Shown: positions 10,903 through 23,547, numbered from the stretch's first letter. The stretch is 64,000 bases of DNA from Diadema setosum (GCA_033980235.1 CM067067.1:17948239-18012238); one strand, 5' to 3'. Notes: generated from the sequence alone by a model not told the origin. Made by a program: numbers and translations.

Positions 10903-13690
10903 GGGGATTTTTTTTAATGATATAGATTCCTTAATTTCGGAGTTCTGGGACCATTTGGACATGGTGTCTATTTGAACACCTTGAAAGTCTATCATCCTTG
11001 GGATGCTACTTGCCTAGTTTGTTGAAAATCTGTCATTACATGGGGTTTTTAAAGAGAATCTGAAAATGGTTTTTGAAAATGTATGCATGACTGACGACCG
11101 GACGGCAGAAGATAAATGATGACTATTTGCAATATTAGCTGGAACCTTTGGCTAAGATGATTTTAAAATCTAATGAATCAAAGTCACTTGATTTCAAGAA
11201 AACTTTCTTTCGTTTCCAGTACCTCATTTTCATTTTCTACCTTGTGATAATACAGATACTCAAGGTATGTAATGTGATCTCTGAAAATATAGATCAATGA
11301 TAAAAGTGTAAAACAAGCACACAAAACTCGCTTACACTCATAGTGTTCTATGCGTTTACCACAAATTCTGGACTGGGATAGTGTGAAATTGCAGTTGATT
11401 AATTTAAAGCTCCATTTCATACTGAAGCGTGGTAAGTCTCACGTTTGTTGTAAACTGTGTCGATGTCTTTTGAGAATGCTTCTTATTCCTAGTCACCAAT
11501 AGAACAGCATCATCTGACTCCTCACATATTTAAGAAATACAACATTACAAGTGTCTGATAATGGCCCACATCTGCCACTGGTATAGGTTGTGTGCAGTCA
11601 AATCTGTTTGCTCTGCAACTATACACTGCCAGTCGCTAAAAGCCTGTCTTGCAATTGCATCAGACTTCCTTCAGGAGTTCCTTAATAGCTGCAGCTTTGT
11701 CTGTAGTGATCAGAACATATTTTTGATTAAACATCTTCCTCAAATCGTCCCAATTCCAATGATTGTATGTAATTTCCCTTCCACTGTTTAACATGAAGAA
11801 AAGCTGCTGCTGAAGTGGAGGGAAGGGACCTTTTGGAACAGGAACAGGTAAAATTTTTTTTTTTTTTTAATCTGACTTAAGACTGCTTTTTTGCCAGCAA
11901 ATTTAATTCAGTCTTCATGCTGCTCGCATTTCCGAAAAAAAAAAACCTGTGTGTTGATGAAAATGTTATTAGTGCGAAGCCTCGATGCAATAGGAAACAT
12001 TCTCTTAATAAAGCTGCAGAGATATAACGCGAAAAATGGTAAAAGTAAGACTTATAAGAATTTATACGTGTTGTACGAGCTTGAAGCCGATGAGAAGGAT
12101 GCTGTTTGTATTGATTGACTGATGAATCCAGAGTACTAGTAATAGAAATGTTAAGGCATTTCCTCTTTTTTTTTTTTGTATCTGGCTGTAAATCACAATG
12201 TTTTACATTTCCAGTAAGTCACTGGGTGAAACCGCGCAAAAAATATGACAAAATCCACTTCCATACAAATTATCACGGTCATATGTTGCACATTGATAAA
12301 CATGCCCTTACCAAAAGTTTTGCAACAAAAGACACAAGTATCGACTAAACATGGATGCAAATCATCGCACACTTTGAAAGCTATATGAGATATGTCCAAA
12401 CTCATGAAACTTTTGTAGAGTAGCTTATGGATAATCATGAACTTGATGATATGCCCCCCCCCTCCCTCCCCCTTCGGCAAAAAAAGAAAGAATAAGTAAT
12501 GAATTGCAACATATAGACACGAGTATAAGCAGTAAACATGAGGGCAAAGTACAAAATATAATACATTGAATATACATGAAATATTTTAACGATTCCTACT
12601 ACATAATTTGAGACTTTAATATTGCTTGTGTACCTATTGAGCACACTTTGGAAGCTAAGTTGAGATTACAGTTAAATAAAAATAATGTTCTATTCGATGC
12701 TACTTACAGTTGTTTTCTGTTCTGAGGCTTTATGTCAAGAAAATGTGAGTACAATGTAATACAATACTTTTAATCAATGCAAGAATATAAACACTAGTGT
12801 AAGGATAATCATCAAGGTGGTAAATGGTATTATAACAATTTCCCCTTGAAATCTTGGATGTAGACATTACAGTACAATTAACGTTCTGCAGCTCATATTC
12901 GTTTACCTGAAATTATATTCAAGGTAGTAATTTGAATAGATTTATGTATAAATATATGCAAATTTTTAGTGAAATATAGGTAATTATTCCTGAGTGGAAC
13001 GTATTCTACATCAGTGATTCTAAGCAGTAAAATCAAGACCACAAACACCATCACTAGGTACCTTTACAGATAGCAATATACATTTGTAAGCCTGTAGTGG
13101 CATTATGGCGGCCATTTTGCATTTAATTGAATGCAAATATTTGCAAAAAATGTATAAAGGGAAGTTTGAAATTTACTGCTTATATCATAATTGTATCCCC
13201 CGACCTAAAAAACATAGGTTTAGACACCAGAATCTATTTTCTGTGAGTTTTATATCCAGATATATAGCGACTTACATTGTATTCCTGAGTGTACTACATT
13301 AATGGTATACGAAGATACGGGCTAGCACAGGCAATATGGCGGCCATTTTGCATGTAATTATATGCAAATATATGCAAAAACTATATAAAGGGATGCTTGA
13401 AAGTTGCTACAGATAACATAATTGTATTCCTTGACCTAAAAAACATAGGTTTAGACACCGGAATTTACTTTCTGTGGGTTATATAGTCCGAGATATAGGC
13501 ATAAATAGGTTTTATGGCGGCCATTTTGAATTTATGCAAATTAGACACTGATCCACCTCTCGAATTTTAGGGAACTTTTAATATGTTATTTTAGTTGCCC
13601 TTCCAGGTCAAATGCAAGTGGAATCGTTTCTGTTGCAATTAGTTGGGGGTCATTTCATATTTTGACTGGACTAGTTCCTCAAATGACAGA
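9195..13690. mobile_element. Large inverted-repeat (foldback-like) structure, about 4.5 kb
   Basis: The left arm (about 9195-9975) and right arm (about 12920-13690) are long inverted copies: for example ACAACTAATTGCAACAGAAA at 9239 is answered by its complement near 13640. A shorter inner matching pair lies at about 9980-10017 and 12385-12431, so the right arm appears to have gained about 490 bp. Each arm holds three iterated sub-units marked by GGCCGCCAT. The 2.4 kb spacer contains (TA)n and (GT)n tracts and no recognisable transposase. Confidence 0.8.
10648..10712. repeat. (TA)n microsatellite
   Basis: An alternating TA tract in the spacer of the large inverted repeat, followed by a (GT)n run at about 10868-10899. 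Confidence 0.95.
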
Positions 13691-13818
13691 AGTGATGACT
13701 TTTACCTTATATCAGAAGCTGACTGGGACATGAAAGCATACCATGTGTGCCTGAATATGTAGTGGAGAAAAGCACCCTCTTTTTAGCATCACTGCCACAG
13801 GAAAAAGTTGATGTTCAT

Positions 13819-13912
13819 TTAAACTCTTTCTGAGACAGGGATTTTTGACAGTCTGTACAATGCTATAGGGGTTTTCTGTACCAATCAGCACTCTAAGCAC
13901 CCAAAGGGTTAA
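13819..13912. mobile_element. Short MITE (about 94 bp), TTAA-flanked
   Basis: Ends are TTAAACTCTTTCTGAG and GCACCCAAAGGGTTAA. A related copy lies at 42316-42418 (shared CAAT...AATGCTAT-GGGG...CACCCAAAG core). Confidence 0.6.
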
Positions 13913-14375
13913 AGGAGACCTCCGGATGATTTTCAGACTTTTACATTTGAACAACTATAAATACGTTATACTGAGGACAGAGTTTCACAATATGTGATAA
14001 TTGGGATGAAGAATAGGAATATTTTCAAAATTAAGAACAAATTGCAATGAACAAGGATGATGACATGGCAGAGTCACCATAAGAATGCATGAGTTGGGGC
14101 TCAAGGAAGCAGAACAAAAGAAGAAGGCATGCATAGATTATACACAGATGAACTCGCAAGCAAGCGGTATTGTAATGAAATTACACTGCTACATTTCTGA
14201 AATATGTGAACCTCCTATGTCGTCATCCTTGTTCAGTGTAATTTGTTTAAGGTTTTTCAGAGTATTGTTTCTCTGCTCAAGAACCACAATAAATTCCACA
14301 TATCTATACATGGAGTTGTCGATTTATGTACTACATGATGTGAAATTATGAAAATCATCTGGAATGTCCCTTTAA
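13909..14375. mobile_element. Foldback MITE (about 467 bp), TTAA-flanked
   Basis: It begins TTAAAGGAGACCTCCGGATG and ends CATCTGGAATGTCCCTTTAA. Internal inverted segments (AACAAGGATGATGACAT and GTCGTCATCCTTGTT) also pair. The left TTAA is shared with the end of the preceding MITE. Confidence 0.7.
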
Positions 14376-14493
14376 AGCATGAATGTAGAGTTTTTAAACA
14401 CCGCAGCACTGTCAGCTTTTCATCAAGAAAATGACATTAGATGAAATGAAACAAAGGGTGTAATCAGCCAGAACATTGTTTTCCCTTAAGTTG

Positions 14494-14806
14494 GTCCCTG
14501 GGGTGACAAGATTTTGTATCTATCATCTCAAACCTATTTCTAGAGAGGGGAAAAAAATAACTTTTTACATTTTCATAGCATTTTTGCAAAATGATATCAA
14601 TGTTGATGTCAAATAATGCAAAAACACTGTTTTGGATTACAATAATAAGTGTTCTGTTTTTAAACCCAGATCAGTATTTTTGATCTATGAAAATTGAATT
14701 TGCAGACATCTTAACATAATACATAATGTCCCTGGGGTGACAAGACCTCATATCTCATTTTGGCAAATTATGCCAAATGCGATATGAGGTCTTGTCACCA
14801 CGGGCC
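14494..14806. mobile_element. Repeat with GGGGTGACAAGACC termini and 78-bp hairpin
   Basis: TCCCTGGGGTGACAAGA occurs at 14494 and again at 14728. The second copy forms a nearly perfect hairpin with GATATGAGGTCTTGTCACC ending about 14806 (arms about 34 nt, loop about 3 nt). The same terminal motif bounds the MITE at 50861-51120. Confidence 0.65.
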
Positions 14807-14817
14807 ATTACGTGTAT

Positions 14818-14909
14818 TACCCCGTTGAGGACGAGTCCCGAGTATACTCGGGCAGATGTCTACGGGAATTGCGTGTTGTGGCAAAATCAGTCCGTCCTCA
14901 ACGGGTTAA
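14818..14909. mobile_element. Short hairpin MITE with CCCGTTGAGGACG ends
   Basis: CCCGTTGAGGACG at about 14821 is the inverse of CGTCCTCAACGGG near 14905. It encloses the perfect 16-bp palindrome CCCGAGTATACTCGGG. A partial relative occurs near 5935-5990. Confidence 0.7.
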
Positions 14910-15332
14910 CCCTCCTCTTCCATGCAAATACTGTTAACAAATTGAATAATTTTGTGGTACTCTGTGTCATTGACATATTTGGAAGAGGTACGACTGTATT
15001 TTATAACCTCAGACTCTCAGTCAAAGAGAAAGAGAAGAATCCATAGAAGATATTCCACACAACACTTTCATGAGAAGGTGCATGTTGAATAGACTGATTT
15101 GTGACCACCCGGCTAAAAAACCACAAAACGTCACAGATTAGAGCATCTTTGTAATGGACCAAAAACATGTCATCTGGATTGACTGACTCAAATTTTTAAA
15201 GTTTGTCTTCCTGCATGAGGAAGAGTAAAATATTTTCTCTTTCTACTGTCAAAATTTGGTGGCTTTAAAAAAACAGATATTGAGATATGATAAGTTTTTT
15301 TTAACAATATATTTTTTTTTTTTCAGACAGGG

Positions 15333-16046
15333 GCTTGTGACCTCAAATGTATGGAAAACAGTATATAGAAAATATAAAGATAATCCTAAATAACCCTAAT
15401 CTGTAAATCCTCTCTTCTCCCTTTTATGTGAAAATGTATCTCCTAACTCTCCTATTTCAATCAAATACTTTTTAAATGGGTTTTAGGATGGTCCAACCTA
15501 TTTAACAAGTTCCATCTCAATGTAAAAAGCTAAGAGCTTACATTTCTAAGCTATGTAAAAAAGTGAAAATTCATTTTGACCTACTGTTTGTTAGTTTTGA
15601 GCAGGGCAAACGCATTTCATCATTCAACAAACTTATCACGATAGAAGTGGTAAATCACTCGATGCAAATTCACAAGAAGGAGAATGAAACCCATATATAT
15701 GTGAATTGAGAGAATATAAGTTTGAGTAAAATCTGACAATCCATGGAAAAGTCATGAATTTTTTTAAGTTTTGGTGCTGCCATTGCTGGATGAGATGACT
15801 GCAACACTTCGAGGGATCATGTACAAAAATAATATAAAGAAAATTCAACATTTTATTTTTACTTTTCTTGTTTAAATGAGAGAGCATTTGATTTTACCCG
15901 TTACAGAAGGCAGGGGGAATGATATCATCCTTAACATATATGTCAGTAATATATTGAGGGAATGTGTACTTCCATAAAGAATACATTTTGTAGGATTATC
16001 TTTATATTTTCTTTATACTGTTTTCCATACATGTGAGGTCACAAGC
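15333..16046. mobile_element. Element bounded by 55-bp inverted repeats
   Basis: GCTTGTGACCTCAAATGTAT...AGATAATCCT at 15333-15387 is mirrored by AGGATTATCT...AGGTCACAAGC at 15992-16046. There is no coding capacity between the arms. Confidence 0.65.
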
Positions 16047-16620
16047 TGGGTAGTCTTTTCATCAAGGGATGGCTGCACTGAAACTTTATGAAAGACAGAC
16101 TTTTCACAGGATTGTCCCATTTTCCTCAAACTTTCATTGATGTGTTCTACTAATATTCCTAAATTCACTCAATCCACATCTAGAATGGGCTTCATTCCCC
16201 TTTAAATGTTAGCACACACTAATCTCACATCAATCACAAGCTTTCATTAGAAATTAGGGGAAAAGGATATAACTCCATGGGGGAAAGAGTCACTTAAAAC
16301 ACTTTCTGTTCCGGTGCAGGATCTGCATTTAGATCAAAATATTAAACATAATATGTCTTTCATGGCCAATGTCCTTGGGTTGTCTGTTTATCGCCAGAAG
16401 GGAGTTAGCCGTGTACAAACTTAATTGGAGATGATGCCTTTGCAGCAATGAGATACTTTTGATGTTTTCATTTACCAAGTATATGATTCCCCGAAATTCA
16501 GAGGAAGGGCGTTGAGAGAGGAAAGTAAGTTTTCTACAGCAAGTGAAGCATCACTGCTACTCATTTCCCTAGTCATGTTTTCATATAAGTTGGTACATGG
16601 TTTCACATGAATTTAAATGC

Positions 16621-16790
16621 AAGGCCAAGCACCAAGACTCCCCACGGTGACCCCACATCCTTTAAGTCACCGCACCACGACTCCTACAGCCTCCCCACAC
16701 ACACATCCGACAAGTTTCTTGTCTAGTCTCTTTCAAAACTCACCTTGAAACCTTTTAACTCATCCCTTCACCAAGTCCAACCAATAATGC
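16621..16790 (+). pseudogene. Possible LINE 3' remnant
   Basis: A C-rich stretch followed by a frame reading LVSFKTHLETF then stop, which resembles the SFK..LKT.LF end of non-LTR polymerases. Short and degraded. Confidence 0.3.
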
Positions 16791-19273
16791 CTTGCAGTTT
16801 GATTATGCAACTATTCATAATATTTTCTACTCCTGTTTGTGTATCGTACAGCAGGTTATTCTTTTTTTTTCAGTCAATTGTTTTTAATATATTGTGTTCA
16901 TCTGCATTTTAGTTTTAAACAACTTCAGTCTTGTGTCTTATTTTCTCACAAAAAAAAGGCACATAAAAATTGATGTTGTAGGCAACATACAAATGTTATA
17001 TAATTTGCAAGGTATCATACATATGTTTGTATACATATTATTGTCAATTCTCCTTTTTATGCCTCTGCCACAAAGTGTCACTGGAGGCATTGTGGTTTGT
17101 TTGTTTTTTTTAAATCCCATGGTAAATTTTGCAGCCACTTACTGCATCAATGGAATGTGATCATTAAGTTTGTTTTAACATTACTTTTCGTACATGAATG
17201 AGACCGGGAGGGGGAGATGTAACAGGAGCTGGACATATCAGAGAAGATAGTCTCTCCTCAGATTAATGCATCAATTGAATTGGACATGGGTATAAGCTGT
17301 GGGTGTGTGAGGAGGGGTGGGGCAGGGGGAGTAGGAAGGCCACAAAATGGAATCCAAGTTCAAGACCAGCTACCATGGGAACAGTGCAGTACACGTGTGA
17401 AGCAAACTTTGCCAAAAATCATTCACAAGTAGGCAATCTATGAGTGTGGAAATGAATGGTGACATTATCTGGTTTGTCTTCCCCCCATTTCCGGCAAAAA
17501 AAGGGAACTAGTGTAGTGCCAAACTTAGTCATTAACAATACACACCAAAAGCTACAAATCCTACTCACATGTAACGGTGTAGCAAAAACAGCACTTGATA
17601 CAATTTTCTAACACTCTACATGTGGAATGTTGGCAGCTTCCGATACTGAAATCATAACCAGCCAGGGAACGAACTGTTTATTGAAAGTAGTTCAACCTCC
17701 TTTTCTAGTTGATTTTTACCAAACAGGGCAATGTTAATCACAGCAGAAAAAGTTTCATTTAGTTTGGGCGAAAAATGAGACAGTAATGGATTTCAGAAGA
17801 CTTGCATATTTTCACAAAACAGTGTTATCAACCTTAATCACATTTTTAAAATGCAAATTACACTTAAGGTGATGATGTCATCAACTAACAAATCTCCCAC
17901 AAGTGTACAATACAAAAACTTTCCCAGATTTCTTTCTTAAAATGGGTGGAAAAAAAGAAGAAAAAAAAAGTATATACCTCACATCAAAGTACTCTTGAGT
18001 TGAGAATTATGTCAATGTGATGATTTTAAAAAGGGGACTCACCATTGTTATCAAAGTCATTTAGGAAAAACATGAGATTTCTATGACATAATCTAACATA
18101 ACAATTGCCTAGTTGGAAGGCAGCGACACCATTCCCTCATTTAATTTGCATTAATATGCGATTAACTGAAATCACTGTTCAATGAAAAAAAAAATTGCAA
18201 CTTTACATATAAACATCAATAACTTAGCCATTTTTGTCTCATATTAAGGAAACATGCACTGTTCCATTTATTCAAATTAACTCTATTTGACCATCAACAT
18301 CTTGATTCATGTTTTTGCTCGCATCATCATCATCATCATCATCCTACAGACCCATGATGTTACTTGCTTGAGACATAACTGCGTCTTCTATAGGGTTTGA
18401 TACCCGGTAATTCAAATTTTGTCTAGAAACTGCATCCTGAAGACATTTTGTCTCAGCTACTTCAAACAGATTCTCCATGATTTAGGATGTGTGACAATTA
18501 AGATATTTTTTTCTTATTTTTTTCATCACAGTCAAACTTGTCACCTTTGGTCTCAAAAAGAAATGCAATATACACAAAGATTCACTCTCATTCACTGCAG
18601 ATTTCCCGCAAAAAATTGCTGCAAGATCAGCTACAACATTTTTTTTCAAGGCAGGTTCTCATATCACAGTTCTTCTTGCCAGCCATCAAAAGGTGAACTT
18701 AAACTTTCATAACAGAATCAAGCCAAGTAAACAAAACTTACATGTTGCCATGGGGGAACTAAAATTACACCTTCTACACCAAATGAAGCAAAACATTCAT
18801 TACATTAGACTGCAGTTATCTTCATTTCTGCTGGCCAATTTTTTTTAGGGACATCAGCACTGACACGCAACAGTTGAATTTAAAACACATACGAAAATCA
18901 AATCAACTGGAAAGAAGTAATGTAATGTAATTCAACTATAAACTTATCAATCACTAACATAGTCTGCAGTTTGGATTATTGCCTGCACTAAACGTAAGTC
19001 AAAATTTGATACCACTGACTGACAGAAAAGTGAATTGAAATCGAAATGGACATAAACAAGGCTGACTCCACTACATGTGATTTGATACTGCTCAAACAAC
19101 AACAATTAAATTGTACTGTTCAGCAACTTGCTACAGTAAGTCATAAACTGGACCAAATGCCATAATGGAAAAGAAAGATAGATATATGTACATAGTATAT
19201 GTTAGGAAGGGAACATATAGCAAAAGATATAGGAAGGGAACATATAGCAAAAGATACAAATTATAAAACTTAC
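16791..19273. other. POFUT2 intron 3, no gene seen
   Basis: AT-rich sequence with (ATC)n at about 18326-18341 and no recognisable coding or structural feature apart from the 31-bp duplication at 19201-19255. Confidence 0.6.
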
Positions 19274-19523
19274 CTAGCAGTGATGTTCTTGGTGAGGTAG
19301 GGAACCAGTGATCCTGCCACACCCTGGATGGACAGACACCTGAAGTTCAGTGCATAGGCCTCAGAGTAGCCCCAGTACCACCCTCTGTATCGCCCCTTCT
19401 CGTCCTGCCTGTATGTGGGAGGGTCATTGCACTCTCGCTCCGCCATCCTCTCTTCCCACTTGCCATTGGTCCAGCCCTCTTTATAGTTTTGCAGATACAC
19501 ATGCTCCTCGATTTCCGGCTTGC
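19274..19523 (-). CDS. POFUT2: POFUT2 coding exon 3
   Basis: Residues 139-222. It contains HVYLQNYKEGW, a Cys pair (residues 170 and 201) at positions where vertebrate POFUT2 also has cysteines and which could form a disulfide, the RGWYWGY block (185-191) and CLSIQGVAGSLVP. The sequon NIT (218-220) is a potential N-glycosylation site; the human protein has NTS at the equivalent place. The acceptor is tagttacag and the donor is gtaagt at 19273. A 31-bp direct duplication lies just past the donor (about 19201-19255), inside the intron. Confidence 0.95.
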
Positions 19524-19884
19524 CTGTAACTACACATCCATTATCAGAAGAAAAAAAAAAACGGTGAGTTAAACTATAAAGAGGATGATGGCTTACCCTG
19601 GCTACAATACATACCTTTTTTGTTTTCATTCCACTGTGGACAGGTTAGTCATGCAATTTAAGGTTAGATAGAAATATAAGTTTACATAGCAAATAAAAGA
19701 TACAAACTGTTGAGCCAGAAAAAGATTTTCAGTGAGGTTTGTCTGAGGAAACTATCCACTCAAGGTTACTGCAAAGCAGTTTGAAAATGAGGTTTCATTC
19801 CTTGAAGTCTGAAACCTTTAAGCTGCGAAGAGCAAATACATTCTATCAGAACATTACTCTGTACTGCATACCCTCTATCTTTTT

Positions 19885-19933
19885 TTTTCTTTATTATTAT
19901 TTTTTATTTTTTTATTTTTTTATTTTATTTATT

Positions 19934-19968
<35 letters not shown>

Positions 19969-19990
19969 TTTTTTTTTGGGGGGGGGGGGT
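19885..19990. repeat. T-rich (TTTA)n/(T)n tract ending in G run
   Basis: Low-complexity tract in POFUT2 intron 2. Confidence 0.9.
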
Positions 19991-20550
19991 CAAAATATTG
20001 ATTTGTGCCATTATGTTAAGACATGTGTTAACTTAAACTTCTTTGGTGCTGGATACATTTTACATTGAGGAGGTGCACAAGGTACTAAAGACTCAATGCT
20101 CAATTGTTGAATGAACAAGGTCCACTCTTTGGTATACATTCTATGACAGGTCATTAATTTATGAAATGCTAACATGACCACTCACTGAACCCAAATAATA
20201 GCATGTGTTCCCCTAGACAGAAAGATCCGTCTGTCTGGAGGAGTCTTTTATTTTTTTTTTTATGTTATCACTCTCCTCCTGAGACAGACGGAAGCTTATA
20301 GTGTACCCCGCTGTAGGGGTGCTCTTAACCACTGTCTCTATGGAGAATTGGGTGAGGTACCTCACCCTTCTCGATTGCGTCTAATTCACAGCCCTGGATC
20401 GGCAAATTTAAACTTGTACAGCAAAATCAACATATCAAGAATGCATTACACTCACCAGATTAACGATATATCCAACATTTTGGTAGAATTTTTGTGACAA
20501 AAGACACAACTACCAGCCTGTCGGTAGGGTTGTAACAGCTCTTCAACACA

Positions 20551-20638
20551 TGAATCTGTTAGCCAATCACATGCGAGGTAGATTTCTATGTGTTTTTAAT
20601 CAAAACACGTACCTCGCATGTGATTGGCTAACGGATTC
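20551..20638. mobile_element. Hairpin MITE remnant in POFUT2 intron 2
   Basis: GTTAGCCAATCACATGCGAG and CTCGCATGTGATTGGCTAAC are exact inverted copies about 35 bp apart. A second inverted pair (CCGTCTGTCTGGAGGAG with CTCCTCCTGAGACAGACGG) lies at 20226-20291. Confidence 0.65.
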
Positions 20639-20974
20639 AAAATGGCGACTTACAGCTAGCGAAAGGCGATGTTGCGATATGGATACAAATTTCTGTGATC
20701 TAACGTAATTACTGTATTTCGATTGCACAATGTGAGAAAATTACCCCAAATATTGCTGAATAATGTGTCATGTCATGTCAAACTTGTTTGAGTGTTAAAA
20801 AGCTGTATGAAATTGGATTTATCGTAACGTTTGGTCATAAAGCCAGATGCAGTCTCTGCAGAACATATCCCAGACGACCAGATACAGACCGATCTTTCGG
20901 TCAAGTGTTCCCCTACTTTTTCCAATTCCCTAACAACATGATCTGGACCAAGGGCATAGGGAACTCAAACTCAC

Positions 20975-21228
20975 TTTTTACGTAGTCTTCAAATTCCACC
21001 ACGGGCACATGCAGATTGAGGCTGGGCACGTCAAAGAACACGGCCCACGGGATCCGTATCTGCTGCATATTCCTGGACTTCCAGTGGTAGAGTCTACCCC
21101 AGGGTGGTAGGACCAAGATCCACTCCTCTCCCTCCCGCCTCAGCTGCTTGACAAGATTTGCGATGCGCATGTACACATCTCTCCTGAGGTTGAATCCCTC
21201 CCCTGGGTTCACATCATACAGCAAGTAC
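20975..21228 (-). CDS. POFUT2: POFUT2 coding exon 2 (N-terminal fucosyltransferase fold)
   Basis: Residues 54-139 of the hand-built protein. It holds [17 protein letters not shown], near-identical to vertebrate POFUT2. The Glu of GEGFN (residue 64 here) corresponds to the glutamate described as the catalytic base in the human enzyme (Glu54). [10 protein letters not shown] (residues 94-103) and the RIPW...FFDVPSLN segment follow, both hallmarks of POFUT2 rather than POFUT1. The acceptor is ...ctgtgcag at 21230-21229 and the donor is gtgagt at 20974. The exon ends one base into a codon, matching the start of exon 3. Confidence 0.95.
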
Positions 21229-22309
21229 CTGCACAGATTCGTTGTGTAGGAACACATTACTTTCACTAATATTACACAATCTCTGCTCATTTGTTTTCAC
21301 CAACTATCTACATTCAAGAAGTTACAGATCATAAAAGCAACATCAGTGCAAGATTAACATCTCCCTTAAAGGTCCCCTCATATCCATACTAGTATGTTGA
21401 TTTCTGCTGATGTGAATAGGTCTGCAAATCACATTTCCAAATTTGTTTGATGAAACAATATTGTTTGGTGTGTTTGTTTTTTTAATTATACCAGTATTCT
21501 TTTACATTTTTTCTGCATCCACTAAGCTTTATTCCTGAAAGAAAAATTTATTGGCTTTCATGTCATCACTGGTATAGCTGGCTGAAATTATGCCTTTTGT
21601 TACACTGCCTGACACTGTACAGTATCGACTACTTATAACATGTCAGATAGTATCCATGTTAAGTATACATGCGCAAAATGTTCCAGGATTGCTTATAGAA
21701 AGAAAAGTTGTGGAATAGTATACCCGGTATTAGTATTGCAGAAAACCTGCCTTGCTATTGTGAGCTGGTGTACCTGGTTATGGCAAGGTTCTATACACTA
21801 GATGCTTATTTCAGCTGATTTTACTGTTGCTGACCATGGCCGGCACCATGTTTTTCTAAAAGTGTGGGGCCAGGCCAAGTTTATATTTCCCGGGTTTCAT
21901 TTAACTATACACAGTCCTGTCGCTATACACAAGTGCCATGCTGGCGCACGGAGACACCATGTGAAGCACGGCATCTGGTCAGGCTAGGACAAGGTAGGGG
22001 TTTCATCACTTGACATTCATTTACTGACATTTAGGAAGCTTTCATTACATAAGCTAAAAAAAAACAAACAAACAAACAAAAAAAGGCCTGCAGTGCAATT
22101 ACCTGGTTTTCTTCAGTAGTCTGTAATTCATGACACCCCCCCCCCCCCCTTCTCACATCAGCCCGTGGCCTGCAGACCCACCCTCATCCCCAGGCCCCAT
22201 CCCACCCCACCCCACCCCCCCACACACACACACACACACATACACTGATATCATAATACGTATATTTACATAATGTTGTATTTTATTTTAATGTCATACT
22301 TATTTTTTT

Positions 22310-22383
22310 TTTCCTGATCGATGCGCTTAGAAACATCATTATTAAGCGCTATATAAATGTTATTCATTATCATTATCATTATA
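22310..22383 (+). mobile_element. 3' end of a retroposon with (ATT/ATC)n tail
   Basis: GATGCGCTTAGAAACATC...AAGCGCTATATAAATG followed by a TTATCATT tail is a common 3'-terminal pattern of invertebrate non-LTR elements and their SINEs. A reverse-oriented relative is at about 51945-52200. Confidence 0.5.
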
Positions 22384-22407
22384 CAGCACAGGACACACTA
22401 AAAAAAA

Positions 22408-23547
22408 TTACTTGGTTTCACAAGCGATTTACAAAGGAACTTGGATGCAGGTCGTCAAACGGATGTTATAGTCATGGATTTTTCAAAAGCTTTTGACAAG
22501 GTTGGACATGAGCGGCTTTTACGTAAACTGGACTACTACGGTATCAGGGGGAAAAATCTGAAATGGATTCAAAGTTTTCTCAATGGAAGAAGCCAGAGGG
22601 TTGTTTTGGATGGTATTAAATCTTCTTCAGTAGCGGTAGGATCTGGAGTGCCTCAGGGGTCGGTTCTTGGGCCTTGCCTCTTTCTGCTTTACATCAATGA
22701 CTTGCCTGATGGTCTCGCGTCAAAGGTTCGCCTTTTTGCCGATGATGCAATTTCTTACATGACCATCGACAATCAACATCATACGCAAAATCTTCAAGAG
22801 GACCTAAACAAAATTGGTGACTGGGCGAAAAAATGGATGATGGATTTGAACACAGATAAGTGCAAGGTTTTGACAATATCCAGGAAAAGAAGTAAGGTAC
22901 AACAAGTGTATCATCTAAATAACGCCCCTCTTGAATCTGTTGAATCCGTGAAGTACTTAGGTGTAACCATTACTTCTGATTTGAAGTGGACCCAACACAT
23001 CAATAATACTGTCAATAAAGCCAATAACGTGCTTGCATTTCTAAAACGCAATCTTCGCATAAAATCTTCTGATGTTAAAGCCACAGCTTACAAAACGTTG
23101 GTTCGACCAATTGTTGAGTATGCTTCTACAGTTTGGGACCCATCCACCAAGAACCTAATCCACCAAGTGGAAATGGTCCAGAGAAGAGCTGCGCGATTCA
23201 CTTTAAATCGCTACCATAACACCTCAAGTGTCACCAAAATGCTACAAGAACTTGATTGGACCACTCTGGAACAGCGCAGAGAAAATGACAGGCTAATTAT
23301 GATGTACAAAATACACAATAATCTTACTCCTCTTTCAGCACAGGACTATATTATCAAACAGGCTACTCAGTTAACGAGAGCCTCGTAACCACACTCCTAT
23401 CAGGTACCATATTCGAGAACTGAATCGCATCGCCATTCGTTCTTCCCAAGAACTGTAAGGAACTGGAATTCCCTGTCGTCAGACATTGTTTCTGCGCCAT
23501 CTGTGGGATCATTTCGAAACCGTCTAACGGTTGATCACAGTGGCTAG
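22408..23547 (+). pseudogene. 5'-truncated non-LTR (Jockey/CR1-type) reverse transcriptase
   Basis: An almost intact C-terminal half of a LINE polymerase on the strand opposite POFUT2, inside intron 1. Motif A is VIVMDFSKAFDKV, then GVPQGSVLGPCLFLLYINDL, then the FADD catalytic box (LFADDAISYM), then the thumb and C-terminal region (ILVRPIVEYAS-like, VQRRAARF). The 5' part (endonuclease and fingers) is missing, with the break near 22408. A premature TAA at 23386-23388 splits the frame; past it the same frame continues HSFFPRTVRNWNSLSSDI to a TAG at 23545, the normal family ending. The copy is therefore dead but fairly young. The clade is not certain. Confidence 0.9.
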
